DNA of 53,451 nt from an uncultured Acidaminococcus sp. (GCA_905213155.1 CAJMHI010000007.1:1-53451); one strand, 5' to 3'; shown: positions 24,912-34,557, counted from the first letter of the stretch. Made by a program: numbers and translations. Notes: generated from the sequence alone by a model not told the origin.

Positions 24912-26234
24912 ATGGTGAAGAATAAAGATAAAAAACAGAAACAATCCGTTAAAATTGGTCTTTTGGGTGCTGGTACCGTAGGCGGCGGCGTCATCCTTGT
25001 GATGAAAAATAACAAAGCCCTGATTAAAAAACGGGTGGGCTGTCCCATTGAGATTAAAACCGTTCTGGCCCGGACGCCCCAAAAAGTAAAGGCCCTGGAT
25101 CCAGACCTGGCGACCACAGATTCCATTGACGATATTATCAATGATCCGGAGATCCAAATTGTAGTGGAACTCATGGGACGGGAGCATCCCGCACTGGAAT
25201 ACATGGAAGCGGCCCTCAAAGCCGGGAAAAACGTGATTACCGCAAATAAAGATGTGGTGGCCCAATATGGGGCACAGCTGTTTGACCTGGCGGCTGCCAA
25301 TCACGTAGACTTTCTTTTTGAAGCGGCGGTTGCTGGAGGGATTCCTATTATCCGTCCGTTGAAAGAAAGCCTGGCAGCGAATCAGATTACCCAGATCATG
25401 GGAATCATTAATGGTACTACCAACTATATGCTGACAAAAATGACCCAGGAGCATATGGATTATGCGGAAGTGCTGAAAGAAGCCCAGGACAAGGGGTATG
25501 CAGAAAGCGATCCTACAGCGGATGTAGGCGGATTTGATGCAGCACGGAAAATTGCCATTCTGGCTTCCATTGCTTTCAATAGCCGGGTTGACTTGAAAAA
25601 TGTGTATGTAGAAGGCATTGATAAAATTTCCGCCCGGGATATCGCTTATGCCGACGAACTGGGCTATGTGGTAAAACTTCTGGGAATTGCAAAGGAAAAA
25701 GAGGGCAAAGGCATTAGTGCACGGGTACATCCCACTATGCTAAAGAAAAATCATCCCCTTGCTACGGTTAATGGCGTCTACAACGCTGTCTATGTGATGG
25801 GGGAACCCATTGGCGATGCCATGTTCTTTGGACAGGGAGCCGGGCGCAACGCTACAGCAAGCGCTGTTTGCGGGGATATCATTGAAGCAACCCGGAATAT
25901 TTTGGGAGATTGTACCGGCCGGATAGGTTGTACCTGCTATGAAGAAAAACCCATCCTGCCGCCAGAAGAAATTATCTCTCCCTGCTATATTCGCATGCTG
26001 GTAGAAGATGAGCCCGGCGTATGGGCTACCATTGCGTCCGCCTTTGGACAAAATCAGGTCAGCTTGAACCAGGTGGTGCAGAAACGGTCGATGGGTAAAC
26101 TGGCGGAAATCGTGGTAATTACCTATTCTGTCAGCGAATACGCCCTGCGCAAAGCAGCTGCACAACTGGAAAAACTGTCCTGTGTGTCCCGGATCAGCAA
26201 TATCATCCGGGTAGAAGACGATACACTGCAGTAA
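24912..26234 (+). CDS. hom: Homoserine dehydrogenase
   Basis: 440 residues. It reduces aspartate semialdehyde to homoserine on the way to threonine and methionine. The Rossmann loop G-A-G-T-V-G-G-G is near residue 20, E-A-A-V-A-G-G-I-P-I-I and N-G-T-T-N-Y-M-L in the catalytic core, and G-Y-A-E-S-D-P-T-A-D-V follows. A C-terminal ACT domain (about 355-435) should mediate threonine feedback. It lies 38 nt after the ACT regulator and 12 nt before thrB. Confidence 0.95.
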   Translation: MVKNKDKKQKQSVKIGLLGAGTVGGGVILVMKNNKALIKKRVGCPIEIKTVLARTPQKVKALDPDLATTDSIDDIINDPEIQIVVELMGREHPALEYMEAALKAGKNVITANKDVVAQYGAQLFDLAAANHVDFLFEAAVAGGIPIIRPLKESLAANQITQIMGIINGTTNYMLTKMTQEHMDYAEVLKEAQDKGYAESDPTADVGGFDAARKIAILASIAFNSRVDLKNVYVEGIDKISARDIAYADELGYVVKLLGIAKEKEGKGISARVHPTMLKKNHPLATVNGVYNAVYVMGEPIGDAMFFGQGAGRNATASAVCGDIIEATRNILGDCTGRIGCTCYEEKPILPPEEIISPCYIRMLVEDEPGVWATIASAFGQNQVSLNQVVQKRSMGKLAEIVVITYSVSEYALRKAAAQLEKLSCVSRISNIIRVEDDTLQ

Positions 26235-26246
26235 AGGATGGAAAGT

Positions 26247-27173
26247 ATGGCATATAAAAAGGTAACAGTGCAGGTCCCGGCCACATCTGCCAACTGCGGC
26301 CCTGGCTTTGACTGCCTGGGGCTGGCCTGTTCTCTCTACAATACATTTACTTATGAACTTTTACCGGAAGAAGCAGGAATCCAGATCAGCGGCAAAGGAT
26401 CCGGGGTAGAACATCTACCCCAGGGGCGCAGCAATCTTACTGTCCAATCATTTTACGATCTGTGGGAGAAATTGCACTTGCCCCCTGTAGGACTAAATGT
26501 CACCAGTGAACTCAATGTGCCCATGTCACGAGGCCTGGGTAGCTCTTCTACGGCCATTGTAGCAGGACTTGTGGCTGCCAACGCATTAGCCGGAAGTCCT
26601 TTGGATAAAGCGGCCCTGGTGACGGAAGCTACCGCCATTGAAGGACACCCGGATAATGTGGCGCCGGCCATTTTGGGCGGGATTACGGTGAATGTCTTGG
26701 AACAGGGACAGGTGCAAAGTTTGCAGGTTCCCTTGGCAAAACCGCTGCAACTGGTGGCTGTGGTACCGGAGTGTCCCATGTCCACCGCCAGTGCCCGGGC
26801 AGTTTTGCCGTCCGTGGTGCCCCGTCAGGACGCCATTTATAATGTTAGCCGGGCAGCCCTTCTGGTGGCCTGTTTTACCACCGGTAATTATGAGCACCTG
26901 GCAACGGCATTGGACGATGCGCTGCATCAGCCGTATCGGCTGCCGCTTATGCCCGGTTCTGCAGAAGCAATTAAGGCGGCGCAGCGGGCCGGTGCGTATA
27001 ACGGGATTATTTCCGGAGCTGGCAGTACGCTGTTAGCCTATGTGCCCGCTGGCGGCGATGTGGAAAAAGTAGGGGAAGCCATGGCAAAGCCCTTTGCCGA
27101 GCGCAATATCAGGACAACCGTCCATATCCTGCACATTGACACTGAAGGTGCCAAAATTCTCTATCTTGCTTAA
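26247..27173 (+). CDS. thrB: Homoserine kinase
   Basis: 308-residue GHMP kinase. It phosphorylates homoserine for threonine synthesis. Seen: P-A-T-S-A-N-C-G-P-G-F-D at the N-terminus and the ATP-binding G-L-G-S-S-S-T-A loop near residue 95. ATG 26247 has AAAGGA 8 nt upstream; ATG 26238 overlaps that site and is less likely. thrC is not adjacent. A strong terminator closes the operon. Confidence 0.94.
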   Translation: MAYKKVTVQVPATSANCGPGFDCLGLACSLYNTFTYELLPEEAGIQISGKGSGVEHLPQGRSNLTVQSFYDLWEKLHLPPVGLNVTSELNVPMSRGLGSSSTAIVAGLVAANALAGSPLDKAALVTEATAIEGHPDNVAPAILGGITVNVLEQGQVQSLQVPLAKPLQLVAVVPECPMSTASARAVLPSVVPRQDAIYNVSRAALLVACFTTGNYEHLATALDDALHQPYRLPLMPGSAEAIKAAQRAGAYNGIISGAGSTLLAYVPAGGDVEKVGEAMAKPFAERNIRTTVHILHIDTEGAKILYLA

Positions 27174-27185
27174 TATCAAACAATA

Positions 27186-27219
27186 CAAAAGCCGCAGATC
27201 GTTGGGTCTGCGGCTTTTG
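27186..27219. terminator. thrB terminator
   Basis: Perfect 13-bp stem CAAAAGCCGCAGA/TCTGCGGCTTTTG with an eight-base loop, A-rich on one side and T-rich on the other, so it could work in both directions. Confidence 0.9.
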
Positions 27220-27244
27220 AAAATGGTACGAAAGGAAGAAAACC

Positions 27245-27802
27245 ATGGATAACAACACATGCGCAGCCTGGACAGCAGGAGATCCGGTGCTACAAGCCTA
27301 TCACGACACCGAGTGGTGCAAGGTGCGACATGATGACCGGTTTCAGTTTGAAATGCTCTGCCTGGAGGGTGCCAGCGTAGGGCTTTCCTGGCGGACAGTG
27401 CTCCACAAAAGAGCCGCCTATCAAAAAGCTTTTCACAATTTTGATATTGCCAAGTGTGCTGCCATGACGGACGAGGAATTAGAAGAGATTCTCACCAATG
27501 CCCAGCTTATCCGCAATAAAGCAAAAATTTTCAGTGTAAGGAAAAATGCCCGGGCCGCGCAAAAAATCCAGCAGGAATACGGATCTTTTGACGCCTATCT
27601 TTGGAGTTTTACTGACGGTTATCCTGTAGATGGAAAATGGCAGCAGCTTCAGGAAGTCCCCACTTGCAGCGATTTATCTAAAAAAATCAGTGCCGATATG
27701 AAAAAACGGGGCATGGGATTTGTAGGACCTGTGATTACCTATTCATTCCTGCAAGCCGTTGGAATAGTGAATGATCACCTGACTGATTGCCCGTATCGCT
27801 GA
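27245..27802 (+). CDS. tag: DNA-3-methyladenine glycosylase I
   Basis: 185 residues. It removes 3-methyladenine from alkylated DNA. All four zinc ligands of the Tag family are present: Cys6, His20, His178 and Cys182. The Y-H-D-T-E-W motif (19-24) and L-S-W-R-T-V-L are typical. ATG 27245 has AAAGGAAG upstream. It appears to be a single-gene unit between the thrB terminator and the pncB promoter; no promoter of its own is obvious. Confidence 0.94.
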   Translation: MDNNTCAAWTAGDPVLQAYHDTEWCKVRHDDRFQFEMLCLEGASVGLSWRTVLHKRAAYQKAFHNFDIAKCAAMTDEELEEILTNAQLIRNKAKIFSVRKNARAAQKIQQEYGSFDAYLWSFTDGYPVDGKWQQLQEVPTCSDLSKKISADMKKRGMGFVGPVITYSFLQAVGIVNDHLTDCPYR

Positions 27803-27831
27803 GAAAAACAAAAAGAAAAATCCTTTTTAGC

Positions 27832-27859
27832 CTGACTTGTCTGAAAATCGTGTTATAAT
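27832..27859 (+). promoter_or_regulatory. pncB promoter
   Basis: -35 CTGACT (27832-27837), 16-bp spacer, perfect -10 TATAAT (27854-27859), about 33 nt upstream of the start codon. Confidence 0.65.
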
Positions 27860-27891
27860 GGGTACAAAAACAAAATGGAAGGGCGGCAAGC

Positions 27892-29364
27892 ATGAAACAG
27901 TACGATGCAAGAAATTTGTCCATGATGTTTGACCTTTACGAAATGACTATGGCCAATGGGTATTTCGAGGACACAAAGCGGGATCAGGATGAGTATGTTT
28001 CGTTTGACGTGTTTTACCGGAACAACCCGGACAAAGCAGGTTTTGCTATTTTTGCCGGGCTGGAGCAGGTTTTGGATTATCTGGAAAACATGCATTTTTC
28101 CCCGGAAGATATTAATTACCTGCGGAGTCTCCATATATTCGGAGAGCCATTTTTGGAATGGCTTAGGACCTACCAATTCCGTGGCAGCGTCTATGCTATG
28201 CCGGAAGGCAGTGTGATTTATCCGGATGAGCCGATTCTTACGGTCTTTGCACCGCTGATTGATGCACAGCTGGTGGAAACTGCAATCCTCTGCGAGATTA
28301 ACCACCAGTCCCTCATTACCACTAAAACCCAGCGGATTGTAAAAGCAGCCCAGGGACGGGGTGTGTCGGATTTTGGTGCTCGGCGTGCCCATAATATGGA
28401 CGCCGCCATCTATGGTGCCCGAGCAGCCTATATCGGAGGTGCAGGGAGTACGGCTACCGTACTAGCCGGAAAGATGTTCGGCATTCCCGTAAGCGGCACC
28501 ATGGCACACAGCTGGGTAATGTATTACGATGATGAATTTACTTCTTTTAAACGCTTTGCAGAGATTTATCCGGATAATGCCATTTTGTTGGTGGATACCT
28601 ACGATGTCCTCAATTCCGGCGTCCCCAATGCCATCCGGGTGGCAAAAGAAGTGTTGGAGCCCATGGGCAAACGCCTGAAGGGGATCCGCATTGACTCCGG
28701 TGACTTGGCCTATCTGTCCAAAAAAGCACGTAAAATGTTAGATGCCGCCGGACTTTCCGATGCCATTATCGTCATGAGCAATTCCCTGGATGAATACACC
28801 ATCAGCTCCATCATTGAGCAGGGAGGCTGCGTGGATTCCTTTGGGGTAGGGGAGCGGCTGATTACCGCTAAAAGCGACCCGGTTTTTGGTGCCGTGTACA
28901 AACTGGTAGCCGTACATCGTGACCAGGCGGTGATTCCCAAAATCAAAGTGTCCGAGACCTTTGAAAAAATCACCAATCCGGGGCGCAAACGGGCCTGGAG
29001 AGTCTTTGACAAAACGGGCCATGCGCTGGCAGACCTGCTGACCACAGAAGACGAAGATCCCCGTACGATGGATGAATTCCCCTTTGTGGATACCCAGCGG
29101 CCCTGGAAAAAATTGTCATTTAAAAATTGTACCTTCCGTGAACTCCAGGAAAAAGTACTGGAAAACGGGAAACGAACCCATCCCTCCCCGTCCTTAGACG
29201 AAATCCGTGCCTTCGTCAGAAAGCAGCTGGATACGGAAATATGGCCGGAAGAGCAGCGCTTTGCCAATCCTCATGTGCATTACCTGGATATGAGTCCCAA
29301 ATACTACAAGATGAAGATGGGGCTGTTGGCAGCGGCTAAAAAGACGCGGGAAGAAAGTAAATAA
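27892..29364 (+). CDS. pncB: Nicotinate phosphoribosyltransferase
   Basis: 490 residues, the longer Firmicute form. It joins nicotinate to PRPP, giving nicotinate mononucleotide in the NAD salvage pathway. Recognisable are the N-terminal Y-E-M-T-M-A-N-G-Y, the phosphoribosyl region G-V-S-D-F-G-A-R-R-A-H, G-T-M-A-H-S-W-V, and G-I-R-I-D-S-G-D-L. ATG 27892 follows an AAGGGCGG site and a strong promoter, so it is its own unit. Confidence 0.93.
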   Translation: MKQYDARNLSMMFDLYEMTMANGYFEDTKRDQDEYVSFDVFYRNNPDKAGFAIFAGLEQVLDYLENMHFSPEDINYLRSLHIFGEPFLEWLRTYQFRGSVYAMPEGSVIYPDEPILTVFAPLIDAQLVETAILCEINHQSLITTKTQRIVKAAQGRGVSDFGARRAHNMDAAIYGARAAYIGGAGSTATVLAGKMFGIPVSGTMAHSWVMYYDDEFTSFKRFAEIYPDNAILLVDTYDVLNSGVPNAIRVAKEVLEPMGKRLKGIRIDSGDLAYLSKKARKMLDAAGLSDAIIVMSNSLDEYTISSIIEQGGCVDSFGVGERLITAKSDPVFGAVYKLVAVHRDQAVIPKIKVSETFEKITNPGRKRAWRVFDKTGHALADLLTTEDEDPRTMDEFPFVDTQRPWKKLSFKNCTFRELQEKVLENGKRTHPSPSLDEIRAFVRKQLDTEIWPEEQRFANPHVHYLDMSPKYYKMKMGLLAAAKKTREESK

Positions 29365-29412
29365 GCGTACTTGCTTGAAAATAAATAGACAGATTTAAAG
29401 GAGGAAATGGCC

Positions 29413-29988
29413 ATGAGTAAGAAAGACCTAGGCGTTATGCCGTACACGTTCCCTATGCCGACGTTAATGATCGGCACGTACAACGAGGATGATTCTGTGG
29501 ATGTGATGATGATGGCCTGGGGCGGCGTCTGTGCTGAAGACATGGTAGCGCTAAACCTGGAAGAGAGCCACAAGACGGTGGCCAACCTGCGCAAGCGCAA
29601 AGCTTTTACCCTGGCGGTTCCCAGCGTGGAAACCATTGAAGCCTCCGACTTTTTTGGCATTGCTACCAGCAATAAAATGCCGGACAAATTCCAGCGGTCT
29701 GGGCTGCATGCGGTAAAAAGCGACAAAGTGGATGCCCCTGTGATTACCGAGTATCCCCTGACCATGGAATGCACCGTGGAAAAATTCGAAGAAGAACCGT
29801 ATGGCCTGCGTATTTTGGGCCGGATTGTCAATACCCTGGCGGATACTTCCGTCCTGGATGAAAAAGGCAAAGTGGATGCGGGTAAATTACACGCTTTTGC
29901 CTTTGACCAGATGCGGAGCGGCTATTATGCCGTTACGGAAAAAGTGGGACAGGCCTGGAATGCAGGGGCCAAGCTGATGAAAAAATAA
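29413..29988 (+). CDS. Flavin reductase-like domain protein
   Basis: 191 residues of the flavin reductase-like, FMN-binding split-barrel family, often annotated as flavoredoxin or flavin reductase. The N-terminus P-Y-T-F-P-M-P-T-L-M-I-G-T-Y with the M-A-W-G-G-V segment and an F-T-L-A-V-P strand matches the family. Such proteins bind FMN and pass electrons to other partners; the partner is not evident. ATG 29413 is preferred, 7 nt after AAGGAGGA; ATG 29407 is too close. A strong terminator follows. Confidence 0.85.
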   Translation: MSKKDLGVMPYTFPMPTLMIGTYNEDDSVDVMMMAWGGVCAEDMVALNLEESHKTVANLRKRKAFTLAVPSVETIEASDFFGIATSNKMPDKFQRSGLHAVKSDKVDAPVITEYPLTMECTVEKFEEEPYGLRILGRIVNTLADTSVLDEKGKVDAGKLHAFAFDQMRSGYYAVTEKVGQAWNAGAKLMKK

Positions 29989-30006
29989 GACGAGGCTGAC
30001 TATCTT

Positions 30007-30036
30007 AGCAGGTCGAACTTTCGGCCTGCTTTTTTT
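30007..30036 (+). terminator. Terminator after the flavin reductase-like gene
   Basis: Ten-pair stem AGCAGGTCGA/TCGGCCTGCT with tetraloop ACTT and T7. Confidence 0.9.
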
Positions 30037-30093
30037 CCGCCTGAAAATGGGGTACAATAAAGAAGATACTTTGAACCATAAAGGATGTCCAGG

Positions 30094-31893
30094 ATGATGC
30101 AACAACGTAACACGATAACAGGCTGGCGGCTGCTCTTTCAAAGCCTGCGGGAATTTAAAACGGTAAGTCTGCTTACACCACTTCTCGTTATGGGAGAAGT
30201 GGTCTTTGAGGCGCTCATTCCCTATGAAATTGCGCTTTTGGTCAATGACCTGAAAGCCGGCTGTGATTTGCACCGCATTTTGCACTACAGTGGGATTTTG
30301 CTTCTGATGGCACTTGCAGCGCTCTTATTTGGGTATGCTGCGGGCCTGACTTGCGCCAAAGCTTCCTGCGGTTTTGCCAAAAATTTACGGCAGGATCTTT
30401 TTTACCGGATTCAGGGATTTTCCTTTTCCAATATTGATCATTTCTCCTCCGCTAGCCTGGTGACACGTCTGACTACGGATATTCAGTATATCCAGATGGC
30501 CTTTATGATGCTGGTACGGACCGCCTTTCGTGCACCGTTTAATTTGGCACTCTCTGTTTTCATGGCCTATTATATGGGCGGCATCATGGCCATTGGCTTT
30601 TTGGTAGTGATTCCGGTCCTTGGCTTTGCCCTGTACAAAATTGCTTCTGTGGCCGTACCGCTTTTGGAACAGGGATTTCCCCAGTACGATGCGCTGAATC
30701 ACGCCGTAGAAGAAGATCTGAAAGGAATCCGGGTGGTAAAGTCTTTTGTCAGGGAAGATACCGAAATCGCTAAGTTTAATACCACAGCCCGCAAGGTGCA
30801 GCATCTCTTCACCCGGGCGGAACAGTACATTGCCCTCAACAATCCGGTGATGCAGGTGTGCGTATACGGCATTATGCTGTTTCTTTTGACCGTGGGATCC
30901 CGGCTGATTATTACGACACAGGGACAACTGCTGGATATTGGGCAGTTTGCTACACTATTGACCTACAGTTTTCAGATCCTCGGATCGCTGATGATGCTGT
31001 CCATGATTTTTGTTATGCTTACTTTTACCAGAGAATCCATCCAGCGGGTGGAAGAAGTCCTGGGGGAAGAAAGTACCTTACGCTCCCCGGAAAATGGGAT
31101 TACCAGCGTTACGAATGGTTCCCTGGTCTTCTCCCATGTCCAATTTTCCTACGAAAAAGGACAAAGTGAAGCCGTTCTTCAGGACATCAATTTACAAGTT
31201 GCCAGCGGAGAGAGCCTGGGCATTGTAGGGAGTACAGGCAGTGGTAAATCCAGTCTGGTGCAGCTGATTCCCCGTTTGTATGACATCACAGGCGGCAGCC
31301 TTTTGGTCGGCGGCGTGGATGTGCGACAATATGACCTGACTGCATTGCGGGATGCGGTAGCCATGGTACTCCAGAAAAACTTGCTCTTTTCCGGTACTAT
31401 TGCTGATAACCTGCGCTGGGGCAATCCTAAAGCCACGCTGGCAGATATGCGGGAAGCGTGCCAATGGGCCCAGGCCGATAGTTTTATCCAAAAATTCCCT
31501 AAGGGCTACGACACTTGGGTGGAGCAGGGCGGACAAAACTTTTCCGGTGGGCAGAAGCAGCGGCTCTGCCTGGCCCGTGCTCTGCTCAAAAAGCCAAAGA
31601 TTCTGATCCTGGATGATTCAACCAGCGCGGTGGATACCCGGACGGATGTCGCTATCTGGAAAGCCATGGGACAAGCTCTGCCCGGTACCACCAAGCTGAT
31701 TATTGCCCAACGGCTCAGTTCCGTAGCTGGCTGCGACAGGATTCTGGTATTAGACAAGGGGCGCGTTGCCGCCATAGGGACGAGAGAAGAACTATTGCAT
31801 TCCTGCGAATTGTTTAAAGAGATGGCCCAATCTCAGGCAAGGGAAACGGAAGAACCAATTGCAGCAAAGCAGGACGGGGGTGACTTGGTATGA
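30094..31893 (+). CDS. ABC exporter half-transporter, subunit with degenerate Walker B
   Basis: 599 residues: six-helix transmembrane domain (about 20-310) and C-terminal ATPase domain. Walker A G-S-T-G-S-G-K-S (379-386) and signature F-S-G-G-Q (483-487) are intact, but the catalytic glutamate after Walker B is Asp508 (L-D-D-S-T). Read with the next gene, this fits a heterodimeric exporter with one active and one degenerate ATP site (TM287/288, BmrCD, LmrCD type). Cargo is unknown; drugs, peptides or lipids are all possible. ATG 30094 is preferred to ATG 30085, which abuts AAAGGA. It ends in an ATGA overlap with its partner. Confidence 0.92.
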   Translation: MMQQRNTITGWRLLFQSLREFKTVSLLTPLLVMGEVVFEALIPYEIALLVNDLKAGCDLHRILHYSGILLLMALAALLFGYAAGLTCAKASCGFAKNLRQDLFYRIQGFSFSNIDHFSSASLVTRLTTDIQYIQMAFMMLVRTAFRAPFNLALSVFMAYYMGGIMAIGFLVVIPVLGFALYKIASVAVPLLEQGFPQYDALNHAVEEDLKGIRVVKSFVREDTEIAKFNTTARKVQHLFTRAEQYIALNNPVMQVCVYGIMLFLLTVGSRLIITTQGQLLDIGQFATLLTYSFQILGSLMMLSMIFVMLTFTRESIQRVEEVLGEESTLRSPENGITSVTNGSLVFSHVQFSYEKGQSEAVLQDINLQVASGESLGIVGSTGSGKSSLVQLIPRLYDITGGSLLVGGVDVRQYDLTALRDAVAMVLQKNLLFSGTIADNLRWGNPKATLADMREACQWAQADSFIQKFPKGYDTWVEQGGQNFSGGQKQRLCLARALLKKPKILILDDSTSAVDTRTDVAIWKAMGQALPGTTKLIIAQRLSSVAGCDRILVLDKGRVAAIGTREELLHSCELFKEMAQSQARETEEPIAAKQDGGDLV

Positions 31894-33767
31894 AACCCTC
31901 TAAGCAAGTGTGGAGCTGGAACGTTGCCAAGCGGCTTTTTATCACATTGTGGCAATTTTATCCCCGGCTTTTGCCGGCCATTATGGTACTGATTGTACTC
32001 AATGCCAGTATTATGTCCATTCCTGCCGTATTTATGCAGCGTGTGGTCGCGATTTTAGAAAATGCCTGGACGACGCACCTTTCCTGGGACGTAATTCGCC
32101 CAGCGATCTATCACTATGTCTTTATTTTGGCTGGTTTTTATGCTGTTGCCCTGTTGTCCAATATTGCGTACAATCAGTTGCTGGCCTTTTTTACCCAAGG
32201 CGTCTTGGATAAATTTCGGGAGAAAATGTTTTCCCATATGCAAAAGCTTCCTATGAGGTATTTCGACACTCATAAACGGGGCGACATTATGAGCACCTAT
32301 ACCAACGATGTGGAAGCCTTGCGGCAATTTATCAACGAAGCATTTCCCCAACTCTGCATAACGGTGGTTTCTCTTGTGGCACTATTTTGTATTATGGTGT
32401 ATTTTTCCGTCTGGATGAGTCTGGTGGTTCTGGGCGGCAGTCTGCTGTCTATTGAAATCACCCGAAAAATCGGGAGCCGCAGTGCCCGTTATTTTATGCA
32501 GGCACAAGAAACGCTGGCTGCCACCGAAGGCGTTATGGAAGAAACCATTAACGGCAGCAAAGTGATCAAGGTCTTTACCCATGAAAATGAGGCAAGGAAA
32601 GCGTTTGATACAGTAAACACTGAACTTTACAATGCTTTATACCAGGCCAACCAATACTCCAATACCCTGATGCCCATCTTAAATAATGTAAGTTACCTGA
32701 TTTACATTGTGGTGGCATCCACCGGAGGCGCCTTTTTGGAGTGGGAGGTACCCAATGTATCGCTTTCCGGACTCCCGTTTTCCCTGGCTGTCATGATTCC
32801 TTTTCTAGGTATGAGCCGGCAATTTGCTGCCAGTATCCAGCAGATATCGCCCCAAATCAATGCGGTGGTTATGTCCATGGCCGGTGCCAGTCGTATTTTC
32901 TCCCTGTGGGATGAAAAAGAGGAGATTGACGAGGGTACCGTGACGCTGGTGCCTGTGGCAACAGGAGCAAAAGACGGCCGAAAGGCCTGGAACTGGAAAA
33001 TCCCCAGCCCTACGGAGGATATACTGCGCCCGCTGCGCGGAGAAGTGACATTTCAGAATGTGGATTTTTCTTACAGTGTTGATAAACCTGTTTTGCATCA
33101 AATCACGCTAACGGCACGCCCCGGACAAAAAATTGCCCTAGTAGGGGCTACCGGTGCCGGGAAAACCACCATCACCAATATGCTAAGCAGGTTTTATGAG
33201 ATTGCAGGGGGCACTATTACCTATGACGGGATCCCTCTTAACCAGATTCAAAAAAGTGCCCTGCGTAAATCGCTGGGGATGGTTTTGCAGGATACCGTAC
33301 TCTTTACTGCTACCGTCATGGAAAATATCCGCTATGGGCGGCTGGATGCCACGGATGCAGAGTGTATTGCGGCAGCTAAACTTGCTGGCGCCCATGATTT
33401 TATCCGCCATTTGCCCCAAGGATACAATACCATACTCTACGGTGCGGGAATGAGCCTTAGCCAGGGGCAGTGCCAGCTCCTTGCGATTGCCAGAGCCGCC
33501 GTGGCCGATCCGCCTGTGATGATTCTGGACGAGGCTACCAGTTCCATTGATACCCGTACGGAACAGATCGTGCAGCAAGGGATGCGCCGCCTTATGGAAG
33601 GGCGCACGGTCTTTATTATTGCCCACAGACTTTCCACGGTGCGGGGCGCTGACCAGATTCTGGTTTTGGATGGAGGAAGGATTATTGAACGGGGGAGCCA
33701 CAAAGAGCTACTGCAAAAAATGGGAATGTATTACCAGCTTTATACAGGAGCGTTTGAATTGGAATAA
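31890..33767 (+). CDS. ABC exporter half-transporter, subunit with catalytic Walker B
   Basis: 625 residues, partner of the previous gene. A six-helix membrane domain is followed by an ATPase domain with Walker A G-A-T-G-A-G-K-T (419-426) and a true catalytic Glu548 (L-D-E-A-T-S), but the signature is degenerate: L-S-Q-G-Q (523-527). The active composite site therefore uses this Walker A/B with the partner's F-S-G-G-Q, and the other site is inactive on both sides. A longer-than-usual linker (about 345-390) joins the two domains. It is coupled by ATGA to the partner and precedes nrdG by 33 nt. Confidence 0.92.
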   Translation: MKPSKQVWSWNVAKRLFITLWQFYPRLLPAIMVLIVLNASIMSIPAVFMQRVVAILENAWTTHLSWDVIRPAIYHYVFILAGFYAVALLSNIAYNQLLAFFTQGVLDKFREKMFSHMQKLPMRYFDTHKRGDIMSTYTNDVEALRQFINEAFPQLCITVVSLVALFCIMVYFSVWMSLVVLGGSLLSIEITRKIGSRSARYFMQAQETLAATEGVMEETINGSKVIKVFTHENEARKAFDTVNTELYNALYQANQYSNTLMPILNNVSYLIYIVVASTGGAFLEWEVPNVSLSGLPFSLAVMIPFLGMSRQFAASIQQISPQINAVVMSMAGASRIFSLWDEKEEIDEGTVTLVPVATGAKDGRKAWNWKIPSPTEDILRPLRGEVTFQNVDFSYSVDKPVLHQITLTARPGQKIALVGATGAGKTTITNMLSRFYEIAGGTITYDGIPLNQIQKSALRKSLGMVLQDTVLFTATVMENIRYGRLDATDAECIAAAKLAGAHDFIRHLPQGYNTILYGAGMSLSQGQCQLLAIARAAVADPPVMILDEATSSIDTRTEQIVQQGMRRLMEGRTVFIIAHRLSTVRGADQILVLDGGRIIERGSHKELLQKMGMYYQLYTGAFELE

Positions 33768-33800
33768 GGTGCGGTTTAAGTAGTCAAAGGGGATGAAACT

Positions 33801-34511
33801 ATGTGGATTGCAGGATGGCAGAAGCTGTCTTTGGTGGACTATCCGGACAAAGTCGCTTGTACGCTCTTTACAGGAGGGTGCAATCTACGCTGTCCCTATT
33901 GCCACAATAGCGAGCTGGTGGCGGGGAATTTTCCCCGTGTGGATGAAAATGAGATTACATCCTATCTGGATAAACGCCAGAATATTTTGGATGGGGTGGT
34001 GATTTCCGGCGGGGAACCCTGCATGCAACCGGACTTGCTGCCATTTTTAAGAGAGTTAAAAAAGCGGCAGCTGCTGATCAAGTTGGATACCAATGGGTGT
34101 TACCCTGCCGTACTGGAAGAGATTTTACAGGAAAATTTGGCAGACTATGTGGCTATGGATTTTAAAACGTCCCCACAGGATTACCCCATGATTGCGGGCA
34201 ATCTCTCCGTGGATTTTTCTGCCATTGCCCGAAGTCTCAGGCTGTTGCTTTCTAAGACGGCCAAGTTTGAGCTTCGTACAACGGTTGTAACACCCCTGCA
34301 TACGGAGAAAAATTTTATCCAAATCCGTGATTATCTCCTGCCCCTTGTGCAAACGTACCATAAAAAGATCCCTGCCTTTTATCTCCAGGCGTTCAAAGAT
34401 ACAGAAACCGTTCCCTTTGGGGGATTTACTGCCCCGGATAAAATTGTGTTAGAAAAATATGCAATGCTCCTTGAACCAGTGGCAGAGCGGGTAAATCTGC
34501 GCGGCGTATGA
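33801..34511 (+). CDS. nrdG: Anaerobic ribonucleoside-triphosphate reductase activating enzyme (radical SAM)
   Basis: 236-residue radical-SAM protein. The C-N-L-R-C-P-Y-C cluster motif binds [4Fe-4S], and I-S-G-G-E-P binds S-adenosylmethionine. NrdG makes the glycyl radical on NrdD. It is of the longer NrdG2 type and starts W-x-L-S-L-V-D-Y-P-D-K-V-A-C-T-L-F. ATG 33801 follows AAAGGGG at 8 nt. The order nrdG then nrdD is the reverse of many operons, and nrdD has its own regulated promoter. The nrdG stop codon touches the first NrdR-like box. Confidence 0.92.
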   Translation: MWIAGWQKLSLVDYPDKVACTLFTGGCNLRCPYCHNSELVAGNFPRVDENEITSYLDKRQNILDGVVISGGEPCMQPDLLPFLRELKKRQLLIKLDTNGCYPAVLEEILQENLADYVAMDFKTSPQDYPMIAGNLSVDFSAIARSLRLLLSKTAKFELRTTVVTPLHTEKNFIQIRDYLLPLVQTYHKKIPAFYLQAFKDTETVPFGGFTAPDKIVLEKYAMLLEPVAERVNLRGV

Positions 34512-34526
34512 TACAATATGTTGTAT
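34511..34526 (+). promoter_or_regulatory. NrdR-like box 1
   Basis: ATACAATATGTTGTAT, a 16-bp near-palindrome (14 of 16 positions symmetric) with core CAATATGTTG, matching the NrdR pattern acaCwATATnTwGtgt. It begins at the last base of the nrdG stop codon. Confidence 0.65.
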
Positions 34527-34541
34527 GCAACGTTGTATTTG

Positions 34542-34557
34542 CATCTATATATTGACA
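34542..34557 (+). promoter_or_regulatory. NrdR-like box 2
   Basis: CATCTATATATTGACA with core CTATATATTG, an exact core match to the NrdR consensus. It lies 31 bp (three helical turns) from box 1 and overlaps the nrdD -35. Confidence 0.65.

Noticed and set aside
24609..25730. Long - strand open frame opposite the ACT gene and hom
   Set aside because: Spans two well-supported + strand genes and resembles no protein I know.
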